Both the position numbers and the translations under genes were made by a program. DNA of 5,589 nucleotides from an uncultured Clostridium sp. (lineage in GTDB: Bacteria > Bacillota > Clostridia > Peptostreptococcales > Peptostreptococcaceae), in assembly GCA_900557165.1 (NCBI GenBank), contig USRS01000106.1, forward strand, positions 1 to 5,589, in the 5' to 3' direction. This document shows positions 1-5,589 of this stretch, piece after piece. A model generated the notes under the pieces. The model saw only the letters and a list, made by a program, of their open reading frames with translations. It did not search any database and had not been told where the DNA came from. Positions within the stretch are counted from its first letter, which is position 1; every line of letters begins with the position of its first letter.

Positions 1-1
1 A

Positions 2-499
2 GTCGACTCAATGGAGATAAAAGTAAATAAAAATGATGCTATAAAACATATAATAAGAAAAACTCCACTAATTAGCAAAATTGATCAATTTAATAGAAAA
101 ATTGAAGATATACATTTAGAATTTGTGGAATATAAAGTTTTAAAGTATGAGATAATTAGCAAAAGAAAAAATAAAAATAATTTTAGAAGTGAGGAGTTTA
201 AAGATAATATAATTATGATCGTAAATACTTATAATGGTCATTCACAATCAGTAGATAAGACTCCAAAAACAATAAAAAGATATATAGCAAGAAGTTGTAT
301 AAAAAAATCAAATATTGAGAATAATTATATAATTGAAAAGGTAAAAAATGAAATAATAAATTATTTTGATTATAAAATTATAAATGGCTCTATGGAAAGT
401 AGAATTATAAAAAATATTAAACTTTTGGAGATAAGTAGTATATATAAACCTTATTGGATTGGAAATTATAAAGGTAAAGAAATTTTTGTAGATGCATAA
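2..499 (+). CDS. Conserved-looking hypothetical protein, 5'-partial
   Basis: I do not recognise this protein. The frame is open to the left edge: three sense codons (GTC GAC TCA) precede the first ATG at 11, and the ten bases before that ATG contain no Shine-Dalgarno, so the true start probably lies outside the window. If Met at 11 is the start, the protein has 162 residues. It is basic and rich in Lys, Ile and Asn, with no signal peptide or membrane segment, so it is probably cytoplasmic. The C-terminus has an aromatic stretch, KPYWIGNYKGKEIFVDA (about residues 146-162), which looks conserved and suggests a folded end rather than random readthrough. The stop codon touches a strong terminator, so this is the last gene of its transcript. 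Codon use matches the rest of the window. The coding call is fairly sure; the function is unknown. Confidence 0.72.
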   Translation, partial: VDSMEIKVNKNDAIKHIIRKTPLISKIDQFNRKIEDIHLEFVEYKVLKYEIISKRKNKNNFRSEEFKDNIIMIVNTYNGHSQSVDKTPKTIKRYIARSCIKKSNIENNYIIEKVKNEIINYFDYKIINGSMESRIIKNIKLLEISSIYKPYWIGNYKGKEIFVDA

Positions 500-529
500 A
501 AGCTGTAAGTAAAAAACTTACAGCTTTTT
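498..529. terminator. Bidirectional Rho-independent terminator between convergent genes
   Basis: A perfect 13-bp stem (498-510 with 516-528) encloses a five-A loop. The core arm is AGCTGTAAGT/ACTTACAGCT, flanked by A's on the left and a T run at 525-529. It therefore ends in U's when read in either direction. It starts inside the stop codon of the upstream plus-strand gene and lies 3 bp beyond the pdaA stop, so it serves both genes. Confidence 0.9.
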
Positions 530-532
530 AAA

Positions 533-1351
533 TTATTTCTTTAAATTATTTAAAGATTTTAAAGTGTATCCTTCTTCTTTCCAATGAGTAATTACATCGT
601 CTAATATTTCACTATTAGTTTGAGAATTAGAATGAAGTAAAACTATAGCACCTGGGTGAGTTCTTGAATAAATTTTATTTTTTGCGAAATCATGAGTTGG
701 CTGTTGATTATTATACCAATCCACATAAGCAAAGCTCCAAAAAATAGATGAATATCCCAAATCTTTAGTCATTTTCAAAGACTCTTCGCTAAATTTTCCC
801 ATTGGTGGTCTAAAAAACTTTGGCATATCTTTTCCAGTAATTTCTTTATAAGTATTTGCCACATCTAAAATTTCTTTATTAAATTTATCTTTATCATGTA
901 TAGATGCCATTGATGTATGGCTAACAGAGTGATTACAAACTAGATGGCCCTCTTTTTCCATTCTTTTTATAATATCAGGGTTATTTTTTATATAACTTTC
1001 AACTACAAAGAAATTTCCTGGAACATTATGCTTTTTTAAAACATCTAAAATATGATTAGTAAATCCATTTTCATACCCTGAGTCAAAAGTTAAGTAAATT
1101 ATTTTTTCGTTGGGATTACCTACATAATAACTATCATAATCTTTAAAAAAGTTGGCTTCTTGTATAGGTAGGGGCTGCTTGCCATCTTCCCTAGGATTAA
1201 AATACCAATTATATTCAACTGTACTCAAATCTTTAGTATAAATTTGAGTTTTTATTTTGTTAAATATAGAAGTATCATTAATAGCAAAAAATGCAAAAAT
1301 TAATAATAATGCACTTATAATTATTAATTTATTTACGTTGTTTTTTTTCAA
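533..1351 (-). CDS. pdaA: Polysaccharide deacetylase PdaA (delta-lactam-biosynthetic de-N-acetylase)
   Basis: This 272-residue protein belongs to the NodB/carbohydrate-esterase 4 fold and closely resembles Bacillus subtilis PdaA. In that family the enzyme removes the acetyl group from N-acetylmuramic acid after CwlD has cut off the stem peptide, leading to muramic-delta-lactam in the spore cortex, which germination lytic enzymes recognise. Residues 8-24 form a hydrophobic signal or anchor segment, so the catalytic domain should lie outside the membrane. CE4 motifs are all present: TFDSGYEN (88-95, catalytic base D90), HSVSH (141-145, metal ligands), RPPMG (181-185), the SFAYVDW segment (206-212) and LLH (238-240). 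Ser91 replaces the second Asp of ordinary NodB enzymes; PdaA proteins also lack that Asp. The start is TTG at 1351, chosen because GGAGG lies 7 nt upstream. The gene is monocistronic, divergent from dinG and ends at a terminator shared with the upstream convergent gene. Forespore (sigma-G) expression is expected from the family, but the promoter evidence here is weak. Confidence 0.93.
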   Translation of the reverse strand: MKKNNVNKLIIISALLLIFAFFAINDTSIFNKIKTQIYTKDLSTVEYNWYFNPREDGKQPLPIQEANFFKDYDSYYVGNPNEKIIYLTFDSGYENGFTNHILDVLKKHNVPGNFFVVESYIKNNPDIIKRMEKEGHLVCNHSVSHTSMASIHDKDKFNKEILDVANTYKEITGKDMPKFFRPPMGKFSEESLKMTKDLGYSSIFWSFAYVDWYNNQQPTHDFAKNKIYSRTHPGAIVLLHSNSQTNSEILDDVITHWKEEGYTLKSLNNLKK

Positions 1352-1358
1352 AATATAA

Positions 1359-1363
1359 CCTCC
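1359..1363 (-). promoter_or_regulatory. Ribosome binding site of pdaA (fixes TTG start)
   Basis: On the minus strand GGAGG is followed by seven bases and then TTG at 1351. No in-frame ATG is available: the only nearby upstream ATG (1365) is out of frame and overlaps this site. The TTG is therefore the supported initiation codon. Confidence 0.85.
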
Positions 1364-1387
1364 ATTTCAGTCTGATTAAAATTATGC

Positions 1388-1417
1388 TATACATATTATG
1401 ACCAAAAGGAATATAAT
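1388..1417 (+). promoter_or_regulatory. Candidate sigma-A promoter for dinG
   Basis: A perfect TATAAT at 1412-1417 is preceded, after 18 bases, by TATACA at 1388-1393 (4 of 6 matches to TTGACA). This predicts a leader of roughly 50 bases before the dinG start. It overlaps the pdaA promoter candidate on the other strand. The -10 is convincing; the -35 is modest and the region is AT-rich. Confidence 0.4.
1394..1400 (-). promoter_or_regulatory. Possible sigma-G-like -10 element for pdaA
   Basis: The minus strand reads CATAATA, an exact fit to the sigma-G -10 pattern CATWHTA, about 43 bases before the TTG start of a gene whose relatives are transcribed by sigma-G. The expected -35 (GHATR) 17-18 bases upstream is poor: AAATT or AATTT, without the G. 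In DNA this AT-rich such a -10 arises easily by chance, so this is a weak candidate. Confidence 0.22.
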
Positions 1418-1472
1418 AAATTTATTATTAAAATAAATTAGTTTTAAAAATGAAAATATGAAAGGATAAATT

Positions 1473-4400
1473 ATGAATATAAATGAAATAAATAGTATAG
1501 TACAAGATGTGGTATTTCTTGATATAGAAACAAGTGGACTAAATCCATATACATCTGAAATACTTGAAATTGGTGCTATAAAAATAGAAAATAATAAACT
1601 AACTTCTTTTCATACTTTTGTTAGAAATAAAAAAGAAGTTCCTTTAGAAGTTTTTTCACTTTGTACAAATTTAAATCAAAATGATTTAGATAAAGCTCCT
1701 AATTTATATGAAATAAAAAATGATTTACTAAGATTTTTAGGAAATAAAAAAATCATATGTCATAATATAGAATTTGAAAAAGCATTTTTAAATCATTATA
1801 TACATGAAATAAAAAATGAAATACTTGATTCTATGGAATTGGCTGTAATACTAGAACCATACCATAAAGAATATAATTTAGAATATTTAAAAAATGTTTT
1901 GACTAATGATAAGTCTTTAGAAAAACATAGAGCCTTAGATGATGTTGTAGACACAATAAAAGTAGTAAATGCACTTTTAATGAGATTAAAAGATAAAGAA
2001 AATAAAAGTATGACTTTAGAAAATCTAACTTTTAGAATAAACACTACACTAAATAGATTTGGTCTTAACAAATGGTCTTGGAGTGAAATAATAGATAGGG
2101 GAAATTACAATATTAATAATATAGATGTAATTTATGAAAATGAAGAAATAAAAAATAAAAGTAAAAAAAATCTAAAAAATACACTTATTAATCATAGGTT
2201 TAATTACGAACATTTACTAAAAAACAAAGAGTTGTGGCAAAGTAAAAAAGGATTTAATTATGAATTTAGGCCAGGACAATTTGAATTAAGTAAATTAATA
2301 AGAGAAACTATGAATACAAGTGGAGAAAATATAGCTTGTATTGAGGCGCCTACTGGGATTGGTAAAAGTGTGGGATACTTACTTCCAAGTATAATGGAAA
2401 GTTATTTAAATCACAAAAGAATAATAATTTCTACAGACACAAAGGAATTGCAAACACAACTTATAAAAAAAGATATTCCAAATGTAATTCAGTCTTTAGG
2501 ATTGGAGGATAAAATAAGATTTGGATATATTAAGGGAAAAAGCAATTATATTTGTGTTGAAAAATTAGAAAAATATATTAAAGAATATGAAAATGATAAG
2601 TCTACACCTAGTGAGATTTTATCATTAATTATATTAGGAGAATTGGTTAAAGATGGACTTTATGGAGATATGGAAGAAATTAATTACTGGATATTTAATA
2701 ATTTCCCAGAAATTGCAACGCATTTAAGACATGTATCTTGTGATCCTAACCTTTGTAAGCCTAAGAAATGTTATAAAGAATGTCTTTATAAAAAGAGAGT
2801 GGAAGAGCTGAAAGAAGAAGACATAACAGTAGTGAACCATTCACTACTTGCTAAGTGGCCTTATAAAGATGAAAAGCCCATAGAAAATTTGATAGTTGAT
2901 GAAGCACATAATTTAGTAGAAAAAGGTTATGAATTTTTTGCATCAGAAGTTGAATATAGAGCTTTAAAATTCTTTCTTCAAGAAATATATCCAGCAGAAC
3001 TTATAAACAACAGTCCCTTTGCTTATACATCTAGAAATAAAAAAATAATAAAGCCTTTTGATAGATTTTATTATTTTATAAAACTTGATGCTAATAATAA
3101 AGCCAAAATAAGTAGAGAAATAAACTTAATTATGGAAGAAGCTGAATATATTCTTCAATATGGAAAAATGAATAATTATTCAACTTTTTCAAGTTACAAT
3201 TTAAGCTGGGAAATAAATTTACAAAAAAACGAAAAAGCTGGTTATTTATTTAAAGGTAATAGAAAAATTGATGTTACTTATAATAGCTACAGTGATTGTA
3301 TAAAAACATCTTTAGATAAAATTTTATCAAATTTAAAATCTATATTGTATGTTTTGGATAGACAAATGGATGATGACAGTTTAGATAAAGAAAATGACAC
3401 TTATAAACAAGGTGAAAGTAAAGTCAAAGACTTGGAATGTTTAAAAACTACCATAGAAATATTTTTAGAATGTAATGAAGAAGATGTATATGCGAAAATA
3501 GCAACTATTCACAAGGATTTTGATAATTTTTTATTTCAAGTGGTTCCTCTTAATATAGCAGACTTGTTTGAAGAAAAAATATTATCTACATTAAATTCGG
3601 GAATATTTTTATCAGCAACTTTAACTGTTAATAATAAAATGAAATATTTTACAAATACACTGGGAATAGATAGATTTATTCATAAAGAAGAAATCATAGA
3701 TCCAATTTTTGATTATAAAAATAAAATAAAAATAATAACTTTAGATGATATTTCATCTTATAAAAATAGAGAATTTATTGAAGATATGAGCCAAATTATT
3801 TCAAAGATATCTTTTGATACAAATGGCCATTTGCTTGCATTGTTTAATTCAAAAGACAGACAGGAAAAAACTTATGATTTGTTAAAGGATTATCTTCATA
3901 AAGAAAATATTGAAATATATATGAATAAAAAATATATTAAACTTTTAAAAGATTTAAATAAAAAATGTGTTATTTTAGGGTCTAAGGGATGTTTTGAAGG
4001 AGTAGATGTACCAGGAGATGGACTAACATGTGTTACTTTAGATAAAATACCAAATTTAAATCCAAAAGATCCACTATATTCAACCATAATGAACAAGTAT
4101 AATAAAACTTATTATGATGTAAATCAACCACAAATGATTATAAAATTAAAGCAAGCCATGGGACGAATATTGAGAAGTAAATATGACTATGGATGTTTTA
4201 TTGTATTTGATATGGGAAGAAGGGAGAATTTATATAGAATACAAAAAGATTTGCATCAATGTGAAATTGTTTGTGCAAGTCAATATAATTTATCTCAAGT
4301 TATTAAAAATCATTTAACAAATTGTAGAAAAGAAATTATAAAAGATTTAATAAATGATATAAGTCAAAATGATATAATAAAAAATATAAATAAAGATGAA

Positions 4401-4541
4401 CAAATCGAAGCATTTGTGAATAATGAAATTAGCAATAGATCAATAAAAGCAGAAATTAAGTTTATGAATGATGAAAAATATTTATTAAAGTATTTTGATT
4501 TAAAATATTTAATTAATAAAGAAATAGTTATAGGTAAATAA
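1473..4541 (+). CDS. dinG: DinG-family protein: DEDDh exonuclease fused to XPD-like helicase
   Basis: This 1022-residue protein has the domain order of the Gram-positive DinG/YpvA family, which acts on DNA in repair or recombination. Residues about 10-170 are a DnaQ-like 3'-5' exonuclease: motif I FLDIET (D17, E19), motif II HNIEFE (97-102) and motif III HRALDD (152-157, H152 and D157). Motif II has Glu102 where Asp is usual. Residues about 255-1020 are a superfamily 2 XPD/DinG helicase: FRPGQ (265-269), Walker A APTGIGKS (292-299), DEAH box (476-479), LSATL (713-717), FEGVDVPG (841-848) and QAMGRILR (894-901). Cys361, Cys423, Cys428, Cys433 and Cys437 lie between Walker A and the DEAH box, where the XPD/DinG Fe-S cluster sits. 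The start is ATG with AGGA (1463-1466) six bases upstream. The gene stands alone and ends before a strong terminator. Helicase motifs are intact and no frameshift is seen. Whether it works mainly as nuclease or helicase cannot be told from sequence. Confidence 0.93.
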   Translation: MNINEINSIVQDVVFLDIETSGLNPYTSEILEIGAIKIENNKLTSFHTFVRNKKEVPLEVFSLCTNLNQNDLDKAPNLYEIKNDLLRFLGNKKIICHNIEFEKAFLNHYIHEIKNEILDSMELAVILEPYHKEYNLEYLKNVLTNDKSLEKHRALDDVVDTIKVVNALLMRLKDKENKSMTLENLTFRINTTLNRFGLNKWSWSEIIDRGNYNINNIDVIYENEEIKNKSKKNLKNTLINHRFNYEHLLKNKELWQSKKGFNYEFRPGQFELSKLIRETMNTSGENIACIEAPTGIGKSVGYLLPSIMESYLNHKRIIISTDTKELQTQLIKKDIPNVIQSLGLEDKIRFGYIKGKSNYICVEKLEKYIKEYENDKSTPSEILSLIILGELVKDGLYGDMEEINYWIFNNFPEIATHLRHVSCDPNLCKPKKCYKECLYKKRVEELKEEDITVVNHSLLAKWPYKDEKPIENLIVDEAHNLVEKGYEFFASEVEYRALKFFLQEIYPAELINNSPFAYTSRNKKIIKPFDRFYYFIKLDANNKAKISREINLIMEEAEYILQYGKMNNYSTFSSYNLSWEINLQKNEKAGYLFKGNRKIDVTYNSYSDCIKTSLDKILSNLKSILYVLDRQMDDDSLDKENDTYKQGESKVKDLECLKTTIEIFLECNEEDVYAKIATIHKDFDNFLFQVVPLNIADLFEEKILSTLNSGIFLSATLTVNNKMKYFTNTLGIDRFIHKEEIIDPIFDYKNKIKIITLDDISSYKNREFIEDMSQIISKISFDTNGHLLALFNSKDRQEKTYDLLKDYLHKENIEIYMNKKYIKLLKDLNKKCVILGSKGCFEGVDVPGDGLTCVTLDKIPNLNPKDPLYSTIMNKYNKTYYDVNQPQMIIKLKQAMGRILRSKYDYGCFIVFDMGRRENLYRIQKDLHQCEIVCASQYNLSQVIKNHLTNCRKEIIKDLINDISQNDIIKNINKDEQIEAFVNNEISNRSIKAEIKFMNDEKYLLKYFDLKYLINKEIVIGK

Positions 4542-4564
4542 TATTAAATTCCTAAATATGCTCA

Positions 4565-4609
4565 ATATAAAAATCACTCTGGAATATAGTTTTAGAGTGA
4601 TTTTTATAT
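4565..4609. terminator. Bidirectional terminator after dinG, overlapping the lipoprotein stop
   Basis: A perfect 16-bp stem (4565-4580 with 4594-4609) carries the core AATCACTCT/AGAGTGATT and encloses a 13-base loop, with A/T runs on both outer sides. It begins 23 bp after the dinG stop. The TAA of the minus-strand lipoprotein gene (4604-4606) lies inside one arm, so the last codons of that gene are part of the hairpin. It should end transcription from both directions. Confidence 0.88.
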
Positions 4610-5275
4610 ATATTCAAGTATAGTTTCACATATTTGTGAAGTTTTTATAATATCAAAGAAAGTTATAGATTGGGAATTTACAATTATAAATAATGAAGTA
4701 TTACTATTATTTGAAAAATTATAAAAATAAAGTTTTTTATTTTTGTTTAAAATATCAACTGATATTTTAGGACAAGACAAATTATAATTTATTTTAAAGT
4801 AATTAATATTATTACCTATATGATTTTTAAAATCTATTTTATTTTTTAAGGAAGATGAATTTTTAAAATAATTTAATTTTATATCTTTGTTGCTAATTTC
4901 CATAGAAATATCATTTTTATTTATCATGTCTTTTTCATTAAAAAAAGCATTTATTACTTTATTATTTTTATACCAAAGGATTAGATAATCATCATTAATA
5001 CTATAATAAGATTTAATAATAGAATAATAATTAAAATTTCTAAGACTTATATAATTACTTTTCATATTTTTTAAATTATTTTTGTTTATATAATAAGTTG
5101 CTTGTTCAGGAGAACCATAAATTTTTTCAATATCATCATAACTTACTCCTACTAATTGTTTAATGTCTGAAGTAGTCATTTGAGGTGAATTTATTTTATT
5201 ATTTAAATTACTTATCTCACATCCACTAAATATAAAAATAGAAATCAATAAAGAAATTATAATTTTTATATACAT
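4604..5275 (-). CDS. Putative lipoprotein of unknown function
   Basis: I do not recognise a named family. From Met at 5275 the protein has 223 residues. It opens with a short charged N-terminus (MYIK), a hydrophobic stretch of about 14 residues and a lipobox FSGC with Cys19, the signature of a membrane-anchored lipoprotein cut by signal peptidase II. A longer frame begins at an ATG at 5293, but that ATG lacks a Shine-Dalgarno, while AGGAG (5283-5287) sits 7 bases before the ATG at 5275. The mature part has the segment LVGVSYDDIEKIYGSPEQA (residues 41-59), which resembles the 'G-x(4)-I/V-x(3)-[YL]G-x-P' pattern of BamE/SmpA-like small lipoprotein folds; this is a weak likeness only. The rest is rich in Asn, Lys, Ile and Tyr, with two further Cys (168 and 216). 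It is monocistronic, convergent with dinG, and its stop lies inside the terminator stem. A cell-envelope role is inferred only from the anchor. Confidence 0.82.
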   Translation of the reverse strand: MYIKIIISLLISIFIFSGCEISNLNNKINSPQMTTSDIKQLVGVSYDDIEKIYGSPEQATYYINKNNLKNMKSNYISLRNFNYYSIIKSYYSINDDYLILWYKNNKVINAFFNEKDMINKNDISMEISNKDIKLNYFKNSSSLKNKIDFKNHIGNNINYFKINYNLSCPKISVDILNKNKKLYFYNFSNNSNTSLFIIVNSQSITFFDIIKTSQICETILEYI

Positions 5276-5282
5276 ATTACAT

Positions 5283-5287
5283 CTCCT
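5283..5287 (-). promoter_or_regulatory. Ribosome binding site of the lipoprotein gene (decides the start)
   Basis: The minus strand reads AGGAG, then seven bases, then ATG at 5275. The site falls inside the first codons of the longer frame from 5293, which itself has no ribosome binding site. This favours the shorter protein, whose N-terminus is then a textbook lipoprotein signal. Confidence 0.8.
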
Positions 5288-5351
5288 AAACATATTTACT
5301 AATATTATTTATTCATATTGTAAAAATATACTTTTAAAGTAATAAATAATC

Positions 5352-5379
5352 ATTATATGGAGAAATTTTTGCTTTTAAA
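5352..5379 (-). promoter_or_regulatory. Candidate promoter for the lipoprotein gene
   Basis: On the minus strand a perfect TATAAT (5357-5352) follows TTTAAA (5379-5374; 4 of 6 matches to TTGACA) after 16 bases. It predicts a leader of about 70 bases. With its two upstream bases the -10 also reads CATATAAT, close to a sigma-E -10 (CATACAAT), but no matching sigma-E -35 was seen. AT-richness makes chance matches likely. Confidence 0.33.
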
Positions 5380-5492
5380 CTATTATCATATTATATTATG
5401 CAAATATAAATTTAGTATCTAAGACTATTTTTATTACCACATTATCAAGTGTAATTACAATTCTAGTACTTGTTTATTTGTTATTTAGATAA
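5379..5492 (+). other. Open stretch encoding one transmembrane helix, no usual start codon
   Basis: Between an in-frame stop at 5376-5378 and TAA at 5490-5492 this frame is open for 37 codons. Its end translates as VSKTIFITTLSSVITI followed by LVLVYLLFR: a lysine, a hydrophobic helix of about 20 residues and a terminal Arg, as in small single-span membrane peptides. There is no ATG, GTG or TTG in the frame. In another frame, ATG at 5357 gives a 21-codon peptide (MEKFLLLNYYHII...) that ends at TAA 5420-5422, overlapping the start of this stretch. It could be the remnant of a small membrane-protein gene broken by an indel, or chance in AT-rich DNA. Confidence 0.25.
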
Positions 5493-5515
5493 AATTAAAT
5501 AGGTAATCATAAAAA

Positions 5516-5589
5516 TGAACTGCACCATGTCAATTAGACAGTATAAAAAATAAAAATTAAGCAACTAAGGTCTGCTCTCGATATTCTAT
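5516..5589 (-). mobile_element. End of an IS3-family insertion sequence (transposase right end), truncated by window
   Basis: The sequence from 5516 begins TGAACTGCACCATGTC and continues to about GACAGT at 5542. This has the TG...CTGCACC form typical of terminal inverted repeats in IS3-family elements (IS150-like group). Inside it, on the minus strand, lie the final codons of an orfB-type transposase. The element is therefore inserted with its transposase pointing left, and 5516 is its outer, downstream end. The adjoining bases 5513-5515 (AAA) would be one copy of the 3-bp target duplication; the other copy is outside the window. Confidence 0.8.
5557..5589 (-). CDS. IS3-family transposase (orfB) C-terminal end, partial
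   Basis: Only ten codons and the TAA stop are in view, translating as IEYREQTLVA. The pattern (P)IEYR near the end is typical of the extreme C-terminus of the DDE integrase-type OrfB of IS3-family elements. The stop lies 41 bp from the outer end of the terminal repeat, as expected for these compact elements. The catalytic DDE residues, and whether the gene is intact, cannot be judged because the rest lies beyond the right edge. Confidence 0.72.
   Translation of the reverse strand: MEYREQTLVA

Noticed and set aside
1796..2071. 91-codon minus-strand frame inside dinG
   Set aside because: It lies wholly antisense to the exonuclease-coding part of dinG, has no ribosome binding site or recognisable domain, and its hydrophobic, Ser/Phe-rich content is the usual mirror of Lys/Glu-rich AT-rich coding DNA.
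3896..4096. 66-codon minus-strand frame inside dinG
   Set aside because: It is antisense to helicase motif V and shows no independent gene signals.
4604..5275. Lipoprotein as a GerS-type germination lipoprotein, given pdaA nearby
   Set aside because: Both are linked to cortex biology in Clostridioides, but I see no sequence likeness that I could defend, and the two genes here are separated by dinG and separate terminators.
5276..5293. N-terminal extension of the lipoprotein (MFRRCN)
   Set aside because: The ATG at 5293 has no Shine-Dalgarno, and the AGGAG for the next in-frame ATG lies within these codons.
5294..5515. Riboswitch or structured RNA in the spacer before the IS
   Set aside because: No stable hairpins, conserved aptamer cores or terminator-like structures are visible; only AT-rich DNA with a promoter candidate.
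1..5589. CRISPR array, tRNA, rRNA, toxin-antitoxin or defence operon
   Set aside because: No regularly spaced direct repeats, no tRNA-like cloverleaf and no rRNA segments were seen; the genes are single alternating units rather than a defence-type operon.

Overview
The window is very AT-rich, low-GC DNA with strong Shine-Dalgarno sites, Lys/Asn/Ile-rich proteins and short hairpin-plus-T terminators. Together with a PdaA-type spore-cortex deacetylase, this points to an endospore-forming Clostridia species (Clostridium or Peptostreptococcaceae-like). The genus cannot be fixed from the sequence alone.

Layout: (1) 2-499 (+), the 3' part of a gene of unknown function that is open to the left edge. 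(2) A bidirectional terminator at 498-529, shared with the convergent pdaA gene. (3) 533-1351 (-), pdaA, the muramic-delta-lactam de-N-acetylase, which starts with TTG behind a perfect GGAGG. (4) A 121-bp divergent intergenic region with weak promoter candidates on both strands. (5) 1473-4541 (+), a 1022-residue DinG-family protein: an N-terminal DEDDh exonuclease joined to an XPD/DinG-type helicase with a putative Fe-S cysteine cluster. (6) A second bidirectional terminator at 4565-4609, whose stem contains the stop codon of the next gene. (7) 4604-5275 (-), an unrecognised lipoprotein whose real start is the internal Met at 5275. (8) A 222-bp spacer (5294-5515) holding a promoter candidate and an open stretch that would encode one transmembrane helix but has no usual start codon. 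(9) 5516-5589, one end of an IS3-family insertion sequence with the last ten codons of its transposase, running off the right edge.

The genes are arranged as single transcription units that alternate in direction (+ - + -), with terminators between the convergent pairs, so no operon is visible. PdaA would act outside the membrane on spore peptidoglycan, DinG in the cytoplasm on nucleic acid, and the lipoprotein on the outer face of the membrane. Nothing ties them into one pathway. The window reads as ordinary chromosome bordered on the right by a mobile element. I see no convincing new multi-gene system. The best leads are the active-site substitution and Fe-S cysteines in DinG, the uncharacterised lipoprotein, and the orphan membrane-helix reading frame beside the IS.
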